Position numbers and translations under genes: made by a program | Notes under the pieces: generated by a model | Told to the model about the DNA's origin: nothing | Database searches by the model: none | The model's input: the letters and a program-made list of their open reading frames with translations, nothing else | In this document: positions 1-5,683 of the stretch, piece after piece | Layout: each line of letters starts with the position of its first letter | How positions within the stretch are numbered: the stretch's first letter is position 1 | Assembly: GCA_002841655.1 (NCBI GenBank) | Contig: PHAH01000051.1 | Span: 1 to 6,156 of the forward strand | Reading direction: 5' to 3' | From: Candidatus Falkowbacteria bacterium HGW-Falkowbacteria-2 | Lineage (GTDB): Bacteria; Patescibacteriota; Patescibacteriia; Patescibacteriales; UBA12465 | Length of the DNA: 6,156 nt

Positions 1-264
1 CTCTTCGGAATAGGGAGTGGGACGAACGAGTTTGCGATAATCAAGTTTCAATAATTGACTGTATTCTTTAAGAAATTGACGGCCATATAGACCTGAGGGC
101 AGGCGGTCATACTCTTCGTTCTCTAATGCGGCTAAATACTCAACCCGAATGCGCAAAATTTGAGCAGCGTCTTCTAGAGTCGCCTTTTTATCTTCACGGG
201 CGCGGCGAAGTTTTTCGCCTGCTCTTTCTTCGGTTGCGAGCGACTTAAAGGTGAATCGGGACAT
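1..264 (-). CDS. RodZ-like helix-turn-helix protein, N-terminal part (cut by window edge)
   Basis: Eighty-eight codons run from an ATG at 264-262 to the left edge without a stop, so only the N-terminus is present. Residues about 18-80 read as the HTH_25 domain found at the N-terminus of RodZ: LRRAREDKKATLEDAAQILR, then VEYLAALENEEYDRLPSG, then a Tyr-Gly-Arg-Gln-Phe-Leu-Lys-Glu-Tyr segment. The Leu-Pro-Ser-Gly followed by an aromatic and Arg-x-Phe-Leu is characteristic of this domain. In RodZ the HTH contacts the actin homologue MreB and a transmembrane helix follows, but any such helix would lie outside the window. The start fits because the domain begins about 17 residues in. It lies 32 bp after the pilin-like gene and is probably co-transcribed with it. 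A cytoplasmic DNA-binding role is the alternative. No Shine-Dalgarno sequence is visible upstream. Confidence 0.85.
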   Translation of the reverse strand, partial: MSRFTFKSLATEERAGEKLRRAREDKKATLEDAAQILRIRVEYLAALENEEYDRLPSGLYGRQFLKEYSQLLKLDYRKLVRPTPYSEE

Positions 265-296
265 GGATATATTATTATTTTCTTAAAGATACTGAA

Positions 297-692
297 CTAT
301 TTTCCTGGTGTGTAAATACCATTCCAAGATATGCCCATCATCTCGAGAACAAAGCGGATGATGACGAAGCTAGTGAAGACGATGATAAGACCAATGGCGG
401 CGGCAATTATGATATTTTTGGCTTTAGTTACCTTCTCACTGCTTCCCGATGAGATTAAGAACATGAGACCGCCGTAAATAAACATGAGGAGGGCAAGTGA
501 ACCAACTAGACCAAGAATAATTCTAGACGCCCTTATGGCCAACAAAACCATGTCATTTAAATCATAATTTCCAGTCTGATAATCCGAAGTAGTGTTGTCG
601 ACAATAGATTGAGCAAGAGCAAGATCAGGCAGAGCGAGCGGAATTATTACAAGAGTGGAAATGAGGGCGACGAGGGGTAGTCTTTTTATCAT
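297..692 (-). CDS. Type IV secretion pilin-like membrane protein (VirB2/TrbC-like)
   Basis: This is a 131-residue protein starting with MIKRLPLVAL. Residues 1-27 form a signal peptide (basic start, hydrophobic core, Ala-Leu-Ala before Gln28). A short polar stretch (about 28-46) follows, then two membrane helices at about 58-81 and 93-116. The loop between them, Ser-Gly-Ser-Ser-Glu-Lys-Val-x-Lys-Ala-Lys, and the preceding Tyr-Gly-Gly are typical of the small T4SS pilin family common in Patescibacteria. Such proteins resemble VirB2/TrbC subunits that insert in the inner membrane before assembly, but which apparatus they serve in these bacteria is not established. I chose the ATG at 692 over one at 734 because the later start puts the signal peptide at the N-terminus and leaves a 4-bp gap after the upstream gene, whereas the earlier one adds 14 polar residues and a 38-bp overlap. 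The stop is TAG. Confidence 0.85.
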   Translation of the reverse strand: MIKRLPLVALISTLVIIPLALPDLALAQSIVDNTTSDYQTGNYDLNDMVLLAIRASRIILGLVGSLALLMFIYGGLMFLISSGSSEKVTKAKNIIIAAAIGLIIVFTSFVIIRFVLEMMGISWNGIYTPGK

Positions 693-696
693 AATA

Positions 697-2067
697 TTAA
701 TTAACCGTTTGCTGCACCTTGGCAGCGCCGGCATTGATAGCGTCTATAATCTTTTCTAAATTTTCACTAGCGGTGCTAATCATTTCGGCAATGGCGGTTT
801 CTGCGGCTTGCGCATTTTTACCCCTATACCAGCTTTTTGCGGTCAGTACTTGTGAGGCGAAAACACCGATTTCATCACTATTTCTCTGTTCGGCGACAAG
901 TGAACGCAGAGCGGTTGGTTTGCCAGTCGCCTCTAAGTATTTTTTAGCTTGTTGTTCTTTTGTGGCAAACAGGACGAAATCCCAAGCTTCATTTGGGTAT
1001 TTGCTTTTCTTGGAAACAGTCTCAATCCAGTAGTTCGCGAAGTTGACTTCAATTGGACTACCTTCAATTTGAGGCAATTTACTGATGGAAAAGTTTAATT
1101 TCGGCGCCAGCGCTTTAATTGTGTCGACGTGGTATGAGTAGCCAAACATCATGGCGAGCTTGCCGCTGGCAAATAATTCAATAGAATTTGGTAGTTCGTC
1201 GTTCCAAGAATATACTTCCTTTCCAGGATTAGCAAAGTCGATGTAAAAACGAAGAGCTTCGAGACCAGGGTTATATCCATTATCTTTATTAGCTTGCGGT
1301 AGTAAATGAAAGAGAACGCGATTCCCCTCCATCATGGTTGCGCCATTTTGCATCATCAGAATTGAGAGAATATCACTATAGCGCTCAATGTTGGTGCCGC
1401 CACCTAAAGCAATGCCTGACTGAACAAGTCCAAGAACAGCGTCTTGTCTGGTTAATTTCTTGACGTTCTGTTGGAACTCCTTATTCCAGTATAGAGGTGC
1501 TTCGACGATGCCAGCATTATTGAAGAGGTCGCGGTTGTAGAAGAGGGCTAAGGTGTCGACTGATAAAGGTAATCCATAAACCTGATTATCGGTCATTACC
1601 ACATCGCCATAGACAACATCAACAAAGCGGTCTTTAATTTCTTTTAAACTTGGGCTTTTTACCGTTTGTAGCTGTGGAATCACTTCTTTTTTGATGGAGC
1701 CCTGTTCGACTGGATAAGCCATGGTGATGCTCGCGGGCATTGGGGTTAATTTATTCTGATACTTTGGCATCCAGGTGTTATGGATAGATAAGATATCGGG
1801 CCCACGGTCTTCAGCGAGAGCATTGAGTAGTTCCGTTTCATATTCTTCGTAGCGAAGCTTACGATAGGTGATGCTAATGTTTGGATGTATAACCTTATAG
1901 GCATCAATGATCGGGGCAAGGGTATCGGGGCCATCAAAAACACGCCAATAAGTAAGTGAGATTGGCTGCATTGCTGCCTGAGTTTTTTTATCCACCGTCT
2001 TACAGCCGAAGCCGGCTGTGAGAACAAAAATTCCAAGTAAGAATAGTGCAAGAATTTTTTTCGGCAT
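697..2067 (-). CDS. Extracellular solute-binding lipoprotein (family 1, sugar-type)
   Basis: The 456-residue product begins with a lipoprotein signal: MPKK, a hydrophobic run to residue 20, then Gly21-Cys22. Residues 36-115 resemble the first lobe of family 1 binding proteins (Ile-Ser-Leu-Thr-Tyr-Trp, a search for Pro-Asn-Ile-x-Ile-x-Tyr, then Gly-Pro-Asp-Ile-Leu). LPLSVDTLALFYNRDLF at 166-182 is the family's most recognisable block. The C-terminal part (about 355-392) has the usual Ala-Trp-Asp-Phe and Gly-Lys-Pro-Thr-Ala-Leu segments. Such proteins sit on the outer face of the membrane and pass sugars or similar solutes to an ABC permease. No permease or ATPase gene is adjacent, so the ligand and partner are unknown. 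The lipobox is loose (Gly-Phe-Gly before Cys). The length is normal. It is the first gene of a likely operon with the pilin-like gene 4 bp downstream. No Shine-Dalgarno sequence precedes the ATG. Confidence 0.88.
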   Translation of the reverse strand: MPKKILALFLLGIFVLTAGFGCKTVDKKTQAAMQPISLTYWRVFDGPDTLAPIIDAYKVIHPNISITYRKLRYEEYETELLNALAEDRGPDILSIHNTWMPKYQNKLTPMPASITMAYPVEQGSIKKEVIPQLQTVKSPSLKEIKDRFVDVVYGDVVMTDNQVYGLPLSVDTLALFYNRDLFNNAGIVEAPLYWNKEFQQNVKKLTRQDAVLGLVQSGIALGGGTNIERYSDILSILMMQNGATMMEGNRVLFHLLPQANKDNGYNPGLEALRFYIDFANPGKEVYSWNDELPNSIELFASGKLAMMFGYSYHVDTIKALAPKLNFSISKLPQIEGSPIEVNFANYWIETVSKKSKYPNEAWDFVLFATKEQQAKKYLEATGKPTALRSLVAEQRNSDEIGVFASQVLTAKSWYRGKNAQAAETAIAEMISTASENLEKIIDAINAGAAKVQQTVN

Positions 2068-2088
2068 AAATATATCGCTAAGATAAGA

Positions 2089-2110
2089 CGCCCGCTTATA
2101 GATGTGGGCG
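2089..2110 (-). promoter_or_regulatory. Hairpin in the leader of the solute-binding protein operon
   Basis: CGCCCGC (2089-2095) can pair with GTGGGCG (2104-2110), giving seven pairs including one G-U, with an eight-base loop. It lies just downstream of the predicted start of transcription and 22-43 bases before the ATG. No U-tract follows, so it is not an intrinsic terminator. It may stabilise the 5' end of the message or influence translation. The function is inferred only from position. Confidence 0.45.
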
Positions 2111-2119
2111 ATTATTGTT

Positions 2120-2149
2120 ATTATACCAAATTCTAGGCAATTAAGTAAA
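2120..2149 (-). promoter_or_regulatory. Sigma70-type promoter for the solute-binding protein/pilin operon
   Basis: On the minus strand TTTACT (2149-2144) is separated by 18 bp from a perfect TATAAT (2125-2120). TGG directly before the -10 box forms an extended -10. Transcription would start near 2113, giving a leader of about 45 bases before the ATG at 2067. The hexamers and spacer length match the predicted smc promoter at 5597-5626. Confidence 0.65.
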
Positions 2150-2230
2150 TCACGCGTAGGCTGATTTATGCCAATATTTATCGTTCAATCGTTAATTGAG
2201 TACTTACTATAATAAAGTCGTTTCGGTAAT

Positions 2231-2263
2231 AATAAAACCGCTCAGATTTTGAGCGGTTTTATT
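2231..2263 (-). terminator. Intrinsic terminator after smc
   Basis: AATAAAACCGCTCA (2231-2244) pairs perfectly with TGAGCGGTTTTATT (2250-2263), a 14-bp stem with a five-base loop. The A and T flanks give a U-rich tail in either direction. It begins 14 bp after the smc stop codon and stands before the next promoter, so its main role is to end the smc transcript. The symmetry would also let it stop plus-strand transcription. Confidence 0.9.
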
Positions 2264-2277
2264 ATTTCTATATATTT

Positions 2278-5200
2278 TTAACTACGGAAAGCGTTGATAT
2301 CATCAAGGCGAATGCTGAGTAATTGACTGACGCCGTCAGCCTTCATGGTCACGCCGTAAATAATGCTGGCTCGCTTCATTGAAGCGCGATTATGAGTGAT
2401 GGTAACGAATTGGGTTTTAGATGAGAGGTCATCTAGAATTTGAGCAAGACGTTCAGAGTTGGCTTCATCAAGAGCAGCATCGACTTCGTCAAGCACCACG
2501 AAAGGTGAAGGGTTGGCGCTGATAATAGCACAGATAAGAGCAATAGCAGTTAAAGCGCGTTCACCGCCAGACAGCATAGAAATAGTCTGAATTTTTTTGC
2601 CTGGAGGAGTTGCTTGGATTTCGATACCAGCTAGACCAAGAGAACTGTGCTTGCGCAATCGTTTAAGACGCTTAAAGCGATCATCTTCCGGGGTGGTAGA
2701 AGTAGCTTCAGTACTAGCACCCTCTTCATTCTCTATCGTCTCGAGCTTATATATTTTAGCAGAGCCGCCGTTGAATAATATCTTAAAGTATTCACTGAAT
2801 TTCTCTGAAATAATTTTAAATTCCTTTTCAAAGCGCTCTTTGATATTGATATCAAGTTCAGCAATAATCTTTTCCAGTGATTCGATTGCTGTGTCTAAGT
2901 CAGCGGTTTGTTTTTCTAGGAAATTATAGCGCTCATTTGTTTCGGTATATTCTTTTTCAGTTTCAGGATCAATGCCACCAATCATCTCTAGCTGACTTTT
3001 GAGTTCGTTAATGCGTTTTCGTAAACGATCATCATCAAGTCCATCGTCCTCAGCGGAGACTGCATATTCTTTAATAAGAGATAATTCTAGCTCGTCATCG
3101 TGAATGTTGTTCTCTAGATCTTCTAATCTAGTTTCCTGTCTTGCGGCTTCAACTTTAAGAGCATTTAACTCGTTTGAGATGATATTGAGGCCAGATTGTA
3201 GGTTTTGGATTTGTGACTGGAAGGCAAATAAACGACGCTTTTCTTCATCCTTGCGATCATTTTCCGCTTGTAACTCAGATTGCCACGAAGATATTTGAGA
3301 ATCGATTTCGGCCAAGCGTTTGTTTAGGGCAGCTTTATCGCTATTAATCTTATCGGCATCAAATTTGACCTGGCTCTTGGCAATTTTTTCTTGGATGTCT
3401 TTTATTTCCTTGCCCAGCTGTCTTAATTTCTCATCGAGATGACGCTGCTTATCTTGCTTTGAGGCAGCCGCGACACGACATTCATTGATTTCATTAACTA
3501 AACGCTGTCGGTCCGTATAAAGGTTGGCCGTCTGACTCTCAGAGAGGGCGTCACGTATTTCCTCTTCAAGGGTGGATAGCTGTTTACTGATAATTTCTTT
3601 CTCACTATTAATTTTATCAGCATCAAACTTAACTTCACTACGGGCAATATTATCTTTTATCTCCTTAATCTCACGAGTTGCCTGTATTTGTTGAGCTTCA
3701 AGTAGACGGCGACGTTCTTGTTTGGTTGATAAATCGAGGCGGAGATCGTTGATTTCAGCGATTAAAGCTTGTCTGTCCTCATTATGTTTAATAATTTCTT
3801 CCTGCAGGTTCCTAGCCTTCTCTAGCTTAGCCTCATTTTCACCATCAATAAGGGTGCGAATTTGTTTTTGAAATTCTTGTTTCGCTTCCTCAATCAGGGT
3901 TTTAATTCGGTCGAGATTCTGTTCAGATTTAATAGCATCAAGTCGGCTTAAGAAATTCTCGATACTTAAATTTATTTCATCACGACTAGCTGCCGGCTTG
4001 GCGCTAGCCTTAATTTCACGATTAATATTTTGAAGTTCACTGTTACCGCGAGCAATGAGGCTATCAAGCTGCACTCGTTGTGAGTCTAAACCGCTGATTT
4101 CGCCACGTAAAGTATCAACATCGATTTTAGCAATCTCTTGATTAATACCATCAAGGGCACGACTCAATTCATCGTGCTTGTTATTTAACCAAGCAACATC
4201 AAATTGCCCTTGGGCTTCAAGGTTGGCTTCAAGCACAGCATCCAGGCGCGCTAAACGTTTGAGCAGTTGATTCTTCTCTTCTTGCTTTAATTCGCTTTTA
4301 CGCTTTATTTCATCGCGACGGCTAATTTCAACGCCAAGTTGCTGCAGTTCGGCACGTAGTGCAGACTCCTTAGTGGCATCTCCAGTTTTACTGAGAGTGT
4401 TAATTTCTGATTGCAATCGTTGTTCCTCATTTTTCAATTCTTCATGCTTGTTGTTTAACCAAGCGGCGTCGAATTGACCCTGAGCTTCAAGTTGTAGTTC
4501 TAATTCAGCATTTAAGCGGGCAATGGCGCGCACAATTTCATTACGCTCATTTTGAACTGCCCGTAATTTTTCTTGAATCGGCGCTCCATTTTCATTGTCG
4601 CTTTCACTTTTTATCTTTTCCAGTTCAGCGTTGACACCAGCGAGTTCTTCTTCCTTCGCTTTCTTGTCTTTTTCCAATAAGTTTAAGCGACTAGTTGTGC
4701 CGCTGAGTTTTTCATTAATGTCCTGCCAGAGTGAGTGGTAGTATTTATGTTGGCGCGCAAATAATTCTTCTTCAAGTGCGCCACGTTTTTTTAACTTATC
4801 AACTTGTCTAGTTAATATCTTCAATCGTGGTCTAATTTCGGTGAGCAGCATTTCGACTTGCTGCATATTTTCATAGCTATTCTCGAGCTTGTTTAAGGCA
4901 GAGTCACGCTTAATTTGAAACTGTTTGACGCCGGTAGCTTCGTCAAAAAAATCTTTGCGTTCAGCGGCGCCAGTGTTTAAGAAGTTTTCAACCATGCCCT
5001 GGCCGATAACGCTGTAGGTGCGTTGTCCAACATTCGCCTTGGCAAGCATTATTTGGATATCAGCTAAGCGAACACGGCTGCCGTTTAACAAGTATTCACT
5101 ATCACCATTTCGATAAAGACGACGAGTGATGACGATTTCATCATAATCAAAGGGAGAAAGAGAGTGGCCAGAAGCATCTGTTTCTGGGGTATCAGAATCA

Positions 5201-5520
5201 ACCTCAGTAACTACGGGCGGGGTGAGCTGTCGATCAGCGTTGTTTAGAAACAATGAAACTTCCGCCATGCTTAAACGACTTTTTTGGTCGGAGCCATTGA
5301 AAATGACGTCTTCACTTTTTTTTCCGCGGAGAGTTTTGAGGCTCTGTTCACCTAAAACCCAGCGCACCGCGTCAGCGATGTTAGATTTGCCGGAGCCGTT
5401 TGGACCAACGATGGCGGTTAGACCGCGGTGGCCGTTCTTGTCTATGGTATTAGAGAAGACAAGCTTGTTTTTATTAGCAAATGACTTAAAGCCTTGGATT
5501 TCCAGTTTTTCTAAATACAT
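2278..5520 (-). CDS. smc: Chromosome segregation protein SMC, apparently hingeless with duplicated arms
   Basis: SMC ATPases form rod-shaped dimers that organise and help segregate the chromosome, usually with ScpA and ScpB (not in this window). The 1080-residue product opens with MYLEKLEIQGFKSFA, which fixes the start. The N-head has Walker A Gly-Pro-Asn-Gly-Ser-Gly-Lys-Ser (39-46), the Leu-Arg-Gly-Lys-Lys R-loop region (64-68) and the Q-loop Gln174. The C-head has signature LSGGE (983-987), Walker B FVVLDE (1007-1012), D-loop at about 1017-1019 and switch His1043. All catalytic positions are present. Residues about 200-900 are charged coiled coil. Three things are odd. The Gly-rich hinge of about 150 residues is not recognisable. 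Each arm carries a tandem duplication. The heads carry acidic low-complexity inserts at about 101-126 and 926-957. The only cysteines (681, 997) rule out a Rad50-type zinc hook. Length is somewhat below the usual 1150-1200. U6 directly precedes the ATG in place of a ribosome binding site. Confidence 0.95.
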   Translation of the reverse strand: MYLEKLEIQGFKSFANKNKLVFSNTIDKNGHRGLTAIVGPNGSGKSNIADAVRWVLGEQSLKTLRGKKSEDVIFNGSDQKSRLSMAEVSLFLNNADRQLTPPVVTEVDSDTPETDASGHSLSPFDYDEIVITRRLYRNGDSEYLLNGSRVRLADIQIMLAKANVGQRTYSVIGQGMVENFLNTGAAERKDFFDEATGVKQFQIKRDSALNKLENSYENMQQVEMLLTEIRPRLKILTRQVDKLKKRGALEEELFARQHKYYHSLWQDINEKLSGTTSRLNLLEKDKKAKEEELAGVNAELEKIKSESDNENGAPIQEKLRAVQNERNEIVRAIARLNAELELQLEAQGQFDAAWLNNKHEELKNEEQRLQSEINTLSKTGDATKESALRAELQQLGVEISRRDEIKRKSELKQEEKNQLLKRLARLDAVLEANLEAQGQFDVAWLNNKHDELSRALDGINQEIAKIDVDTLRGEISGLDSQRVQLDSLIARGNSELQNINREIKASAKPAASRDEINLSIENFLSRLDAIKSEQNLDRIKTLIEEAKQEFQKQIRTLIDGENEAKLEKARNLQEEIIKHNEDRQALIAEINDLRLDLSTKQERRRLLEAQQIQATREIKEIKDNIARSEVKFDADKINSEKEIISKQLSTLEEEIRDALSESQTANLYTDRQRLVNEINECRVAAASKQDKQRHLDEKLRQLGKEIKDIQEKIAKSQVKFDADKINSDKAALNKRLAEIDSQISSWQSELQAENDRKDEEKRRLFAFQSQIQNLQSGLNIISNELNALKVEAARQETRLEDLENNIHDDELELSLIKEYAVSAEDDGLDDDRLRKRINELKSQLEMIGGIDPETEKEYTETNERYNFLEKQTADLDTAIESLEKIIAELDINIKERFEKEFKIISEKFSEYFKILFNGGSAKIYKLETIENEEGASTEATSTTPEDDRFKRLKRLRKHSSLGLAGIEIQATPPGKKIQTISMLSGGERALTAIALICAIISANPSPFVVLDEVDAALDEANSERLAQILDDLSSKTQFVTITHNRASMKRASIIYGVTMKADGVSQLLSIRLDDINAFRS
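3292..3780 (-). repeat. Tandem duplication within the C-terminal arm of SMC (88-residue period)
   Basis: Residues 581-655 and 669-743 align without gaps at an offset of 88 residues (264 bp), with 34 of 75 positions identical when counted by eye. The best-kept part is VKFDADKINS (630-639 and 718-727), followed by Glu or Asp and Lys. Asp-Arg-Gln, Glu-Ile-Asn and Lys-Gln are also shared. The corresponding DNA blocks are about 3556-3780 and 3292-3516. The reading frame is kept, so this is a protein-level arm duplication and not a mobile repeat. Confidence 0.85.
3841..3996 (-). other. Candidate helical apex of the SMC rod (residues 509-560)
   Basis: This is the segment where a bacterial SMC should carry its globular hinge. 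Here it begins after Lys-Ala-Ser-Ala-Lys-Pro (Pro509) and ends at Asp-Gly (Gly560). In between lie two probable amphipathic helices, roughly 513-532 and 535-557. None of the hinge's glycine-rich beta-sheet motifs is visible. Its midpoint coincides with the symmetry centre of the duplicated arm motifs. The structural role is inference. Confidence 0.5.
4027..4566 (-). repeat. Tandem duplication within the N-terminal arm of SMC (90-residue period)
   Basis: Residues 319-408 and 409-498 form two tandem units. The core LEAQGQFD, Ala or Val, AWLNNKH, Glu or Asp, EL occurs at 344-362 and 434-452. The preceding Ala-Arg-Leu segment also matches. The DNA around 4436-4486 and 4166-4216 matches at about 80% over 51 bases by eye, at a 270-bp offset. 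The later part of the unit realigns (Leu-Arg at 388 and 471) only after removing seven residues, one coiled-coil heptad. Confidence 0.85.
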
Positions 5521-5540
5521 AAAAAAGCGCGCTAACGCGG
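5521..5540 (-). promoter_or_regulatory. Terminator-like hairpin and U-tract abutting the smc start codon
   Basis: In the smc message CGCG (5539-5536), a UUAG loop, then CGCG (5531-5528) form a short GC stem, followed by one C, six U (5526-5521) and the AUG. The four-pair stem is weak for a terminator, but the arrangement resembles a small attenuator placed where a ribosome binding site should be. Chance is possible with such a short stem. Confidence 0.35.
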
Positions 5541-5554
5541 GATTACTCGTCGAT

Positions 5555-5572
5555 AAGCCGTTTTTACGGCTT
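5555..5572 (-). promoter_or_regulatory. Perfect inverted repeat in the smc leader
   Basis: AAGCCGT (5555-5561) and ACGGCTT (5566-5572) are perfect inverted repeats around a four-base loop. If smc starts transcription near 5590, this seven-pair hairpin forms close to the 5' end of the leader. No U-tract follows. As DNA it could also be an operator. The sequence does not decide between these. Confidence 0.45.
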
Positions 5573-5596
5573 GCTCGATGTTCTATTTATGGTATT

Positions 5597-5626
5597 ATTA
5601 TAGTATAATTCAAGCACAAAAGTAAA
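5597..5626 (-). promoter_or_regulatory. Sigma70-type promoter for smc
   Basis: On the minus strand TTTACT (5626-5621), an 18-bp spacer and a perfect TATAAT (5602-5597) give the same hexamers and spacing as the promoter at 2120-2149. The start of transcription would be near 5590, leaving a leader of about 70 bases that contains the two hairpins described before the ATG. Confidence 0.6.
5604..5609 (+). promoter_or_regulatory. Candidate -10 box for the kinase gene
   Basis: A perfect TATAAT lies one base from the divergent smc -10 box. No convincing -35 is seen: TTCTAT at 17 bp matches poorly. If used, transcription starts near 5616 and the leader before the ATG at 5687 is about 70 bases. RNA polymerase could not occupy this and the smc promoter together. 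Confidence 0.4.
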
Positions 5627-5657
5627 ATAAAAATTATTTAGTTGCTAGCGTTTGATT

Positions 5658-5683
5658 AAAGCTTGTTCCAAGCTTTTTATTTT
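5658..5683 (+). promoter_or_regulatory. Terminator-like hairpin and U-tract just before the kinase start
   Basis: AAAGCTTG (5658-5665) pairs perfectly with CAAGCTTT (5669-5676) around a three-base loop. The right arm runs into TTTTTATTTT (5674-5683), and the ATG is at 5687. In form it is an intrinsic terminator located in the leader of the kinase gene, with no complete gene upstream on this strand for it to serve. Leader attenuation or protection from stray transcription is the likely role. Confidence 0.5.

Noticed and set aside
693..734. Longer start for the pilin-like protein, adding 14 residues (Met-Pro-Ala-Leu-Pro-Arg-Cys and on).
   Set aside because: It overlaps the end of the binding-protein gene, pushes the signal peptide inside the protein and has no better translation signal than the ATG at 692.
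719..1033. Plus-strand open frame of 104 codons.
   Set aside because: Antisense to the well-supported solute-binding protein gene; no family resemblance and no start signal.
1746..2051. Minus-strand open frame of 101 codons.
   Set aside because: Lies entirely within the solute-binding protein gene in another frame; its composition is that of an out-of-frame shadow.
2208..2213. Plus-strand TATAAT followed about 20 bp later by the terminator, suggesting a tiny RNA.
   Set aside because: No acceptable -35 element, and the region is AT-rich enough for a chance hexamer; the hairpin is fully explained as the smc terminator.
3292..4566. The 264-bp and 270-bp periodic repeats as a mobile or CRISPR-like array.
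   Set aside because: They stay in frame within one gene, encode coiled coil, diverge mainly at tolerated positions and have no spacers, terminal repeats or target duplications.
2278..5520. Rad50/SbcC in place of SMC.
   Set aside because: The N-terminal MYLEKLEIQGFKSFA, the Leu-Arg-Gly-Lys-Lys region, the Asp-Glu-Val-Asp-Ala-Ala-Leu-Asp Walker B/D-loop and the absence of a Cys-x-x-Cys hook all point to SMC.
5222..5608. Plus-strand open frame of 128 codons reaching into the divergent intergenic region.
   Set aside because: Mostly antisense to the conserved SMC N-head, including its P-loop; no recognisable protein.
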